A stretch of 6,151 bases of DNA from JASSUD01 sp031963365 (GTDB taxonomy: Bacteria > Pseudomonadota > Gammaproteobacteria > Burkholderiales > Burkholderiaceae): contig JASSUF010000145.1 of assembly GCA_031963365.1 (NCBI GenBank), positions 1 to 6,151 on the forward strand, read 5' to 3'. Numbering within the stretch: the stretch's first letter is position 1; the number at the start of each line of letters is the position of its first letter. Shown here in pieces: positions 1 to 5,432 of this stretch. The notes below the pieces were generated by a model. The model did no database searches and was not told the origin of the DNA. It saw only the letters and a list, made by a program, of their open reading frames with translations. A program made the translations under genes and the position numbers.

Positions 1-102
1 GTTAAGGAAAAGGCAGAGCGAGACTCAGTCAGGTATGAATCAAGAAGACGAACGAGAGTGAACTGCTGATGAAGTGTCGAAAGCGTAGGGATGACGTCAA
101 AA

Positions 103-125
103 CCGGGGGGGAGTCGTTAACCCGG
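103..125 (+). other. Candidate EBS1 hairpin of the inner intron
   Basis: CCGGG (103-107) pairs perfectly with CCCGG (121-125) and leaves a 13-nt loop containing GTCGTT (113-118). With G-U pairs allowed, that hexamer can pair with GATGAC, a coding sequence for Asp-Asp. The intron is inserted right after the Asp-Asp of a YADD box, so this loop is a reasonable candidate for the exon-binding site 1 that selects the target. The 5' exon is outside the window, so the pairing cannot be confirmed. Confidence 0.45.
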
Positions 126-388
126 GATCAGAGTGGGGGGCGACCTGTTTACTGCCCACTTGGCGTCCGGCATAGAGGCAGCGTGAGTTTGATTCAGGCT
201 CATGGACGGAACTTGGGAACTTGTCGCCTCGATGTAAAGGGAGCTACTCAAGCGGAGACCCCGCAAGAGTGTGAGTACCGATGCGAGGCACAAGGGCGGA
301 GCAACCCGTACGAGCGAAGAAGGCGCTGTAATGGAGCTGGAGCAAAGGGGTTGCGTTATCCTGCCTTATCGTCAGATCAACCAGCAAT

Positions 389-396
389 GGGAGGAG
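389..396 (+). promoter_or_regulatory. Ribosome-binding site of the inner-intron RT gene
   Basis: GGGAGGAG lies four bases before the ATG at 401. It is a near-perfect Shine-Dalgarno sequence at short spacing and fixes this start. It sits at the end of the intron's structured RNA, so access may depend on folding. Confidence 0.75.
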
Positions 397-400
397 TCTG

Positions 401-1645
401 ATGGATAAGGAGAAGCCGTTTAGTATTTCAAAACGTATGGTATGGGAAGCATTTAAGCAGGTGAAGGCAAAGCATGGGGCCGCGGGGGTAGATGCGCAGA
501 CGATAGAAGAATTTGAAGCGGATTTGGAGAACAATCTATATCGGCTTTGGAACCGTCTAGCGTCTGGTAGCTATTTCCCGCCGCCTGTTATGCGGGTAGA
601 GATACCCAAAGCAGATGGAGGCAAGCGCCCGCTCGGTATACCTACTGTGTCTGATCGGATAGCTCAGACCGTGGTGAAGGGGTATTTAGAGCCGCTAGTG
701 GAGCCCAAGTTTCACAGCGATTCGTACGGATATCGACCAGGTCGATCGGCGCATCAAGCACTCACCATGGCACGGCAGCGATGCTAGCGTTATGACTGGG
801 TGCTTGATCTCGATATCAAGAACTTCTTTGGTGAAATCAACTGGGAACTATTGATGCGCGCGGTACGTCACCATACTGACTGTGCATGGGTACTGTTGTA
901 TATAGAAAGGTGGTTAAAAGCCCCGGTACAAATGCCAGATGGTGCGGTGGTGTATCCGGACAAAGGCACCCCGCAAGGAGGGGTCGTGAGCCCACTGCTA
1001 GCCAACCTGTTTCTGCACTATGCATTCGATCGCTGGATGCAAACGTATCACTCAGACGTACCATTTGAGCGTTACGCAGATGATGGTATCTGCCATTGCA
1101 AGAGTGAAGCGCATGCGCGGCAGCTCAGGCAAGAGTTAGAGGAACGACTCACAGAATGTGGTCTGAGGCTGCATCCAGAGAAGACCAAGGTTGTCTATTG
1201 CAAGGATGATGATAGGCGGGCTGCGTACCTGCACCACAGCTTTGACTTTCTAGGCTATACATTTAGGCCAAGGCGGTCGAAGAATAGGTGGGGTAAGTAT
1301 TTCGTCAACTTTAGCCCTGCAGTAAGCAATAGAGCGGCAAAAGGTCTGCGGCAAGAACTGCGGAGCTGGGCACTCCAAAACCGGAGTGACAAGTCATTGG
1401 AGGATCTGGCACGTATGCTTAACCCGATGATACAGGGTTGGATGCAGTATTACGGCCGGTTTTACAGGTCGGCGCTGTATCCCACGTTGCGGCATGTGGA
1501 CGAGTGCTTAGTTTGGTGGGCAACCCGGAAATACAAGAAGTTGCGTAGACACTTTAGACGTGCACGGCATTGGTTGGCGCGGATTGCGCAGAACCGACCA
1601 AAGCTGTTTGCGCATTGGAGGTTTATGCAACCAACGGCTGGATAA
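401..1645 (+). pseudogene. ltrA: Group II intron reverse transcriptase/maturase with in-frame amber codon
   Basis: Intron-encoded RT/maturase that would assist splicing and copy the intron into DNA during retrohoming. The frame from 401 to 1645 is one gene of about 414 residues split by a single TAG at 785-787; the sequence on both sides stays in the same frame and reads RQRC-stop-RYDWVLDLDIKNFF. Relatives usually carry Trp there, so a TGG to TAG change is the simplest explanation. Domains in order: N-terminal RT0/RT1-2 (KADGGKRPLGIPTVSDRIAQ, about residues 66-85), YGYRPGRSAHQA, the first catalytic Asp in DLDIKNFF, TPQGGVVSPLLANL, the catalytic YADD at 1073-1084, LRLHPEKTK, FDFLGYTF, and the X/maturase domain LNPMIQGWMQYYGRFYRS. 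There is no HNH endonuclease domain, as in class D (RmInt1-type) proteins of similar length. Unless the amber is suppressed, the protein is truncated before its active site; a GTG at 800 has no evident ribosome-binding site. Confidence 0.9.
785..787 (+). other. In-frame amber codon disrupting the maturase
   Basis: TAG interrupts an otherwise uninterrupted RT frame between the RYxDWVLDLDIK block and the preceding conserved GYRPGRSAHQA block. No frameshift is needed to join the halves, so a single point change accounts for it. Confidence 0.88.
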
Positions 1646-1648
1646 TGG

Positions 1649-1682
1649 GAGCGGAGTGAGTCGAGAGGCTCATGCTCCGTTC
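1649..1682 (+). ncRNA. Inner intron domain V (catalytic hairpin)
   Basis: A 34-nt hairpin folds exactly as group II domain V: a 9-bp lower stem (1649-1657 with 1674-1682, including the usual G-U after the AGC triad at 1650-1652), a two-base bulge AT at 1672-1673, a 5-bp upper stem and a GAGA tetraloop (GNRA type). It starts four bases after the RT stop codon. This element binds the catalytic metal ions and is the most diagnostic part of the intron RNA. Confidence 0.92.
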
Positions 1683-1721
1683 TGCGAGAGCCTGAGGGTG
1701 AGACTCCCTTGGGCTACTCAC
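1683..1721 (+). ncRNA. Inner intron domain VI and 3' splice site
   Basis: After domain V, GAG and GCCT arms (from about 1686) pair with GGGC and CTC near the 3' end, and an inner AGGG/CCCT helix caps them. The TA between GGGC and CTC (1715-1716) leaves A1716 as the likely bulged branch-point adenosine. The intron ends in a pyrimidine after A, at or next to 1721. The boundary is supported by the outer RT frame resuming at 1722. Confidence 0.75.
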
Positions 1722-2348
1722 CTTATTGTGACAGGCAACTCGAAAGAATTCTTGGAGCAAAAAGTCAGACCGCTTATCGAAGACTTCCTGGCGGAAAGAG
1801 GGTTATCTCTCTCCACGGAGAAAACGTGCGTCACAGCCATTGAGGAGGGGTTCGATTTCCTAGGCATAAATATTCGTCGCTACGGCAATAAGTTGCTGAC
1901 GATACCTGCACAGAAAAGTATCCGGTCTCTGTGCAGTAAGCTAAGGGAAATCGTCAAAGGCAATCTGATGGCAAAACAGCTAAACCTGATATGGCAGCTC
2001 AATCCAGTCATTCGTGGATGGGCACAATATCATCGGCATGGCGTTGCCAAAGAGGTCTTTGGAAAAGTAGATAGCTACCTTTGGTCACTGCTATGGTGCT
2101 GGGCAAAGCGTCGTCATCCGAACAAAGGGGCACGATGGATTAAGGCAAAATATTTCAGACGCATAGGACATCGCGACTGGATATTCGCTGCTGATGGAAA
2201 CACAGGAGCCAAGGGGTTTATCGCACTGGTGAAAGCCTTCGATACACCTATCAGGCGGCACCTGAAAATTCAATGTGCAGCTAATCCGTTTGACCCAAAG
2301 TGGGATGATTATTTCGCGCAGCGCCAATACCAACGATTCAGGAACTAG
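1722..2348 (+). CDS. ltrA: Outer intron RT/maturase, C-terminal exon (split by inner intron, lacks HNH domain)
   Basis: C-terminal 208 residues of a CL-type group II intron RT/maturase. The real exon starts at 1722 (LIVTGNSKE), just where the catalytic YADD would precede it; the open frame continues upstream to 1560 only by chance, through the inner intron's RT tail and domains V-VI. Visible parts: RT6 (EFLEQKVRPLIEDFLAERGLSLSTEKT), RT7 (GFDFLGINIRRYG), and the maturase X and DNA-binding region (LNPVIRGWAQYHRHGVAKEVF, WCWAKRRHPNKGARWIKAKYF, DTPIRRHLKIQCAANPFDPKWDDYF). CL relatives usually continue into an HNH endonuclease with CPVC-type Cys pairs; here the frame stops about 12 residues after PKWDDYF, so that domain is absent. 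The N-terminal exon is left of the window. A functional protein would need the inner intron to be spliced out first. Confidence 0.85.
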   Translation, partial: LIVTGNSKEFLEQKVRPLIEDFLAERGLSLSTEKTCVTAIEEGFDFLGINIRRYGNKLLTIPAQKSIRSLCSKLREIVKGNLMAKQLNLIWQLNPVIRGWAQYHRHGVAKEVFGKVDSYLWSLLWCWAKRRHPNKGARWIKAKYFRRIGHRDWIFAADGNTGAKGFIALVKAFDTPIRRHLKIQCAANPFDPKWDDYFAQRQYQRFRN

Positions 2349-2379
2349 CCGGTTGACGAAAGAAGACTTTGAGAGGCTT

Positions 2380-2413
2380 GAGCGGAGTGCGGTGAAAGTC
2401 GCACGCTCCGTTC
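2380..2413 (+). ncRNA. Outer intron domain V (catalytic hairpin)
   Basis: Another 34-nt domain V: a 9-bp lower stem starting GAGCGGAGU, two-base bulge AC at 2403-2404, a 5-bp upper stem and a GAAA tetraloop. It closely follows the bacterial/chloroplast consensus (AUGCGAUGAAAGUCGCAC core). Only 31 bases separate it from the RT stop codon. Its lower stem is identical in sequence to that of the inner intron's domain V. Confidence 0.93.
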
Positions 2414-2454
2414 TTAGGGGACGGCGGCGTCGTAAGGCGCTGCTGTTACCCGAC
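2414..2454 (+). ncRNA. Outer intron domain VI and 3' splice site
   Basis: CGGCGGCGTC (2422-2431) pairs without mismatch, allowing G-U pairs, with GGCGCTGCTG (2436-2445) around a GTAA loop. Basal GGG pairs with CCC (2449-2451), leaving A2448 as the likely branch-point adenosine seven nucleotides from the 3' end, counted inclusively. The intron ends in CCGAC at about 2454, the usual end of CL introns. Confidence 0.8.
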
Positions 2455-2610
2455 GTGAGAGTGGCAGTAAGGAGCCTGTAAGCGGAACGCTTTTGCTTAA
2501 TGTCTACTCAACCAAGCTAGTGCTGTAGCTGTAATACGACTCAAAAAACCTAAATATAGAACCTTTTCTGGTAATGCTTGAGCTGGTAGCTTGCAGAGTA
2601 TTTGCGTATG
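2455..2610. other. 3' exon / intergenic segment downstream of the intron
   Basis: Host DNA into which the outer intron is inserted. No gene is supported. There is a small hairpin AAGCG-GAA-CGCTT at 2480-2492. On the minus strand, about 37 codons ending at 2497-2499 stay open and are hydrophobic at the end (LGFLSRITATALAWLSRH). This could be the worn tail of an older gene, possibly a transposase, but I do not recognise it. Confidence 0.4.
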
Positions 2611-2656
2611 AAAAAGCCCCAAAAAAGTTGGAGGTGTTATGCAACTTTTTTGGGGC
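2611..2656 (-). terminator. Rho-independent terminator of the coiled-coil membrane gene
   Basis: GCCCCAAAAAAGTTG (2616-2630) and its exact complement (2642-2656) form a perfect 15-bp stem with an 11-nt loop. Read on the minus strand the hairpin is followed at once by five T (2615-2611). It lies about 30 bases past the stop codon of the minus-strand gene ending at 2688. On the plus strand no T run follows, so it acts mainly leftward. Confidence 0.85.
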
Positions 2657-2687
2657 AGTCTGCTATTCAGTATAAAAAACAGGCTTA

Positions 2688-3461
2688 CTATGCCATTTCA
2701 CTTTTATTTATAAGATCCAGGCTATAGTTACTAAAATTTGAGCTAGAGGAAGCGTATAGATCATTGTGCTCATTAGGATACACCTGTCTCCTAAGACGAG
2801 GCACGCCGCTGCCTTCCATTTCCTGATAGCTTTCTTCTCTAAACTCCTGTTTTGCTTCTCGCATACTATTCCGACTATATCCCGTAACTTCTTTGCAAAA
2901 AGAAGGCTTGGGCATCTTATAAATATTTTCTTGGCGATAGCCTGCTAGCGTTGAAGCCATCGGTATATGGTTAGGATTAGGAGAGACTGGCCTAGAGGCA
3001 TCATAAAGAGATTCGCTTCTTCTACTCATGCTGCTCCTACTACTGCTTCTACTGCCCCGACTTCGCTGCATAGAATTTATTTGCGTACGTAATTCCGCAA
3101 TTTGCTCTCGCAATTCTTGATTTGTATCGCTTAAATTTTTAAATGCTTTTTCATTTTCACTCAACCTACTATCTATCGATAGTGTGTGGTTATCAAATTT
3201 CTCTTCGATATCATTTATTTTATTTTTACCTTTATCAGTCGTCTTCTCAAGCGCCTGAATCTCATTCTCAACTGCATTTCGGGGAACTTCAGATTTATTT
3301 TCTGGTTTTGACTTAATGATTAATAATGTCCCCCCGCTACCAAGCGCAAGACAACCAGCTCCTATCCCTGCAGCGGCCGCTGTGCTAAATCCACTAGCTG
3401 CAACAGCCGCAGTGCCAATTTGCGGCCCAATAGCGGCCGCAGCGATTATTGGAAATGGCAT
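2688..3461 (-). CDS. Membrane-anchored coiled-coil protein with tyrosine (EPIYA-like) motifs, hypothetical
   Basis: Not a family I recognise. The ATG at 3461 is preferred, preceded by GGGGGA; a TTG four codons upstream also opens the frame. From the ATG it is 257 residues. About residues 1-49 are hydrophobic and very rich in Ala and Gly, enough for one or two membrane segments, ending in LLIIKSK. About residues 62-131 form a heptad-like coiled coil (NEIQALEKTTDKG, SRLSENEKAFKNLSDTNQELREQIAELRTQI). A Ser/Arg-rich run follows (RSRGSRSSSRSSMSRRSES), then a polar tail. Three [EN]x[IL]Y sites, ESLYDAS, ENIYKMP and NDLYASS, resemble the phosphotyrosine motifs of some bacterial effectors. It is transcribed toward the intron block, with its own terminator, and divergently from the F-box/ankyrin gene. 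A surface or host-membrane role is inference only. Confidence 0.75.
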   Translation of the reverse strand: MPFPIIAAAAIGPQIGTAAVAASGFSTAAAAGIGAGCLALGSGGTLLIIKSKPENKSEVPRNAVENEIQALEKTTDKGKNKINDIEEKFDNHTLSIDSRLSENEKAFKNLSDTNQELREQIAELRTQINSMQRSRGSRSSSRSSMSRRSESLYDASRPVSPNPNHIPMASTLAGYRQENIYKMPKPSFCKEVTGYSRNSMREAKQEFREESYQEMEGSGVPRLRRQVYPNEHNDLYASSSSNFSNYSLDLINKSEMA

Positions 3462-3465
3462 ATTT

Positions 3466-3471
3466 TCCCCC
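3466..3471 (-). promoter_or_regulatory. Probable ribosome-binding site deciding the start of the coiled-coil membrane gene
   Basis: GGGGGA on the minus strand lies four bases before the ATG at 3461. It overlaps the alternative upstream TTG codon region, which has no comparable site, and so favours the ATG start. Confidence 0.5.
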
Positions 3472-3585
3472 AAATTATGTTAGGTGATATGTATTGTGAG
3501 TAGATATTTCTTGGGTAAGTTTCCCTTGCACTGTTTGCGCACGGGACAGAGAGCGCATAATCTATATCTTGTGGCGAATTACACT

Positions 3586-3628
3586 GCGCTTATAGCATCC
3601 AAATTGGAAATATCTTATATATAAGCGC
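3586..3628. repeat. Inverted repeat with nested palindrome (candidate operator)
   Basis: GCGCTTATA (3586-3594) and TATAAGCGC (3620-3628) are perfect 9-bp arms. Between them TCCAA-A-TTGGA (3598-3608) forms a second perfect palindrome. The arrangement could be a cruciform or a pair of protein-binding sites; no known consensus is matched. Confidence 0.5.
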
Positions 3629-3674
3629 TAAATAAACCGATTAATACAGCTTTTATCACTTATCAGCTTAATGG

Positions 3675-3689
3675 CCTATTCCAAATAGG
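3675..3689. repeat. Short palindrome
   Basis: CCTATT and AATAGG form perfect 6-bp arms around a 3-base centre. It includes TCCAAAT, also present in the palindrome about 80 bases upstream, so the two could be related binding sites. Confidence 0.35.
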
Positions 3690-3762
3690 ATGGTATGTAG
3701 ACAGAGTAATAGAACGATAGGAGAGCTAGTGTCTAGAATTAGGCCTGCAGCACGGTGTTGAT

Positions 3763-3785
3763 GCTTACCTTAGAATAAGATAAGC
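3763..3785. repeat. 23-bp dyad upstream of the F-box/ankyrin gene (candidate operator)
   Basis: GCTTA-C-CTTA and TAAG-A-TAAGC form 10-bp arms with one mismatch around a GAA centre. The dyad ends 87 bases before the ATG at 3873, a plausible place for a regulator of that gene. Confidence 0.45.
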
Positions 3786-3872
3786 TGAAAAAATGATGAT
3801 GCATATCCGGCCAGGGCCTGTTATGAAAAATTATTCTCATTTTATTAGTTTAAGAACCAATACAGATATGTT

Positions 3873-5297
3873 ATGAATATTTCTATTCAAACTCAAGAAA
3901 GCGCAGTTATACATAGTGCATGCCCAGTTATGAGCCTCAACCCTGCAGAGGTGCCTTTACCTCCTCAAGACGCCGAAGAAAGAAATACCCTTATTTCTAC
4001 AGAAGAGTGGCGCGACTCTATAGGTACGCTGCTTCCTGAAATGGCGCTTGAGATCTTTTCTTATGTTTTATTAGATTTTCCAATAAATAAAATATTGAAT
4101 GTGTCAGAGTATAAAAAAGGGATATTAATACCTGAGGCCTGGCCCGCTATATATAAAGCATATAGTTTTCTTTTTACATCCCATGACCGAAAATTGAGTT
4201 GGTGCCACCAACTCAAAAAGCTTCAAAATATAATAAATGACGCGCAGACTTTTGGAGGTAAAACCCTGCGTCAGACTTTTTATGGATTAAATTTAGCCAG
4301 AGATACGGAGTCCTCTATTTCCATAGAAGATTTTATGCTCGCTGGTATTATAAGTAGGGATTTGCTACATCCAGATAATATACCATTAAGCGTATCTTGC
4401 CAGCAGCGGTTTTTGGAATGGCTCTGTCGAAGAAAGGCTCGTGTTATTGCTTGCTTACGCTGGCTTCCAGCACAAACAAGCAAACCAGATCTACTATTAG
4501 AGGCTGCAAAATATAAAGATCTATATTTTTTTAGGGAAGTATCGACGTACTCAACCATACATAAAATATATGGGAAGAGGCTTTCTTACGAAAACGCTTT
4601 ATCCCGAGCCATCTACAACAATGACATTGCATTATTTAAATATATTTTTTATAAAAACCCACATATTCAAATTGATACGCCAGCGTTCCATGTGGCAGCT
4701 GTAAATGGACATCTGGAAATTGTAAAATTTCTTATAAATAAGGGAGCAGATATTCAGGCAATAGGCTACCTTAAAAAAAATGTTTTAGAAGTTGCCATGG
4801 AGTTTTTTTATCCATACAATATTTCTTCCTTGCAAAAAGGATCTAAAGAATATCAAGAAAAAATTAATCAAACTAATACCATCATTTTTTTATTGCAACA
4901 ATATGAAAAAAAAGGTATTCCTGTTGAGAGGGAATGGAAGCGGCTTAGTGACATTAATCTTTTACATATGGCATGTTATATTCAAGATCCTGAATCATCC
5001 TTATGGTTAGCCAAATTTATGATTGAAAAGGATAAAAACCTTATTCATGTCAAAGATATATATGGAAATACTCCTTTGCGTTGCGCAGAAAAAGAAAAAA
5101 ATGATTATATTATTAAATTTCTTAAAGAAAACATTAAAGGGACTTCAAAGACTACAGCACAACAAAAAACAGGCAGGCTTGTATCTCTAGGCCAGACTAT
5201 ATATCGCATGTCTGTCCGTTTGCTTTCTACTGTGGCCTTTCTTCCTCTCAATTTGTATAAGATGTGCCGTAATGCCGTACATGCTTTTTTATATTAA
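3873..5297 (+). CDS. F-box-like and ankyrin-repeat protein, candidate secreted effector
   Basis: A 474-residue protein. About residues 52-100 (LLPEMALEIFSYVLLDF ... EAWPAIYKAY) match the F-box pattern LPxExxxxIFSYL with a following conserved Trp; F-box proteins bind Skp1 and direct ubiquitination in eukaryotes. Ankyrin-type units follow: about 240-268, a clear one at 269-301 (AFHVAAVNGHLEIVKFLINKGADI), an irregular one with an insertion at 303-350, 361-397 (NLLHMACYI ... IHVKDIYGN), and 398-423 (TPLRCAEKEKNDYIIKFLKE). The C terminus (about 447-474) is hydrophobic with basic residues and may bind membrane. There is no Sec signal peptide. F-box/ankyrin combinations in bacteria are known from intracellular species such as Legionella, as secreted proteins that act in the host; that role here is inference. 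The ATG lacks a clear Shine-Dalgarno sequence, and Met20 is no better. AT-rich, unlike the introns. Confidence 0.78.
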   Translation: MNISIQTQESAVIHSACPVMSLNPAEVPLPPQDAEERNTLISTEEWRDSIGTLLPEMALEIFSYVLLDFPINKILNVSEYKKGILIPEAWPAIYKAYSFLFTSHDRKLSWCHQLKKLQNIINDAQTFGGKTLRQTFYGLNLARDTESSISIEDFMLAGIISRDLLHPDNIPLSVSCQQRFLEWLCRRKARVIACLRWLPAQTSKPDLLLEAAKYKDLYFFREVSTYSTIHKIYGKRLSYENALSRAIYNNDIALFKYIFYKNPHIQIDTPAFHVAAVNGHLEIVKFLINKGADIQAIGYLKKNVLEVAMEFFYPYNISSLQKGSKEYQEKINQTNTIIFLLQQYEKKGIPVEREWKRLSDINLLHMACYIQDPESSLWLAKFMIEKDKNLIHVKDIYGNTPLRCAEKEKNDYIIKFLKENIKGTSKTTAQQKTGRLVSLGQTIYRMSVRLLSTVAFLPLNLYKMCRNAVHAFLY

Positions 5298-5432
5298 AAT
5301 AGTTTTTCAATATATTTTTTCACGATTAGCTATAAAGCTATGCTTAGCTGCTGCTTCAAAATAGTATTCACCGCATTTTTTCAAACCTAAAAACCTCCTC
5401 TCCCAGCGTATTATTCATATTTTATTTATGGT

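Larger units (their letters stand above)
1..400 (+). ncRNA. Inner intron 5' structured RNA (domains I to IV, partial)
   Basis: This 400-base stretch holds no credible gene; open frames here on both strands have no protein-like composition. It has the look of the intron's catalytic RNA: GC-rich short helices separated by purine-rich loops, ending directly in the RT gene's ribosome-binding site. Runs such as GGAACTTGGGAACTTGTCGCC, GGGCGGAGCAACCCGTA and GGAGCAAAGGGGTTGCGTTATC are familiar from domain I-IV RNA of class D-like bacterial introns (recalled, not searched). The proximal part of domain I is missing because the window cuts it. Confidence 0.7.
1..1721 (+). mobile_element. Inner group II intron (class D-like), 5' end outside window
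   Basis: This ribozyme-retroelement carries an RT gene (401-1645) in domain IV, followed immediately by domain V (1649-1682) and domain VI (1683-1721). No GUGYG-type 5' splice motif is visible near base 1, so the intron starts left of the window. The 3' end is placed at CTACTCAC (1714-1721), because the next base begins an open frame reading LIVTGNSKE, the conserved residues that follow YADD in CL-type intron RTs. It therefore sits inside another intron's RT gene, in the same orientation. The class assignment rests on the YADDGICHC motif, the short RT without endonuclease domain and the 5' RNA style; it is recalled, not computed. Confidence 0.85.
1..2454 (+). mobile_element. Outer group II intron (CL type), 5' part outside window, interrupted by inner intron
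   Basis: Only the 3' half is recognisable: the RT C-terminal part (1722-2348), a canonical 34-nt domain V (2380-2413) and domain VI ending near 2454 in ACCCGAC, matching the AY 3' end of group II introns. The RT sequence (TGNSKE, GFDFLG, LNPVIRGWAQYHRH, WAKRRHPNKGARW) and the GUGCGG-UGAAAGUCGCAC style domain V are those of chloroplast-like (CL) bacterial introns. Domains I-III and the RT N terminus must lie left of the window, beyond the inner intron that splits the RT gene. The intron block is visibly richer in GC than the genes to its right. The exact 3' junction is inferred from the fold (bulged A at 2448, 7 nt from the end, counted inclusively) and could shift by a base or two. Confidence 0.82.
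3474..3872. promoter_or_regulatory. Divergent intergenic region with several dyads
   Basis: About 400 bases without a credible gene, lying between two divergently transcribed genes, so promoters for both should be here. I could not pick a convincing -35/-10 pair. Three inverted repeats stand out and are listed separately. No RNA gene or known riboswitch is recognisable. Confidence 0.45.

Noticed and set aside
69..401. Open frame of 110 codons on the plus strand
   Set aside because: It lies in the structured 5' RNA of the inner intron, ends on the RT start, and its Arg/Gly-rich translation has no protein-like pattern.
244..534. Minus-strand open frame overlapping the intron RNA and RT start
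   Set aside because: It runs antisense to a strongly supported RT gene and intron RNA; no motif or ribosome-binding site.
1560..1721. Upstream extension of the outer RT frame to an ATG at 1560
   Set aside because: It overlaps the inner RT tail in another frame, then runs through domains V and VI; the homologous protein begins only at 1722.
2275..2481. Plus-strand open frame across the outer RT end and domains V-VI
   Set aside because: It translates catalytic intron RNA, giving a low-complexity Arg-rich tail.
2497..2607. Minus-strand run of about 37 codons ending LGFLSRITATALAWLSRH, possibly a transposase tail
   Set aside because: Too short, with no start and no motif I can name; upstream it would have to run through the terminator hairpin. 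Mentioned only in the exon entry.
4280..4558. Minus-strand open frame inside the F-box/ankyrin gene
   Set aside because: It is fully antisense to a better supported coding frame and shows no domain.
5327..5340. TAGCT-ATAA-AGCTA hairpin between the convergent genes, as a terminator
   Set aside because: Only five AT-rich pairs and no T run after it on either strand.
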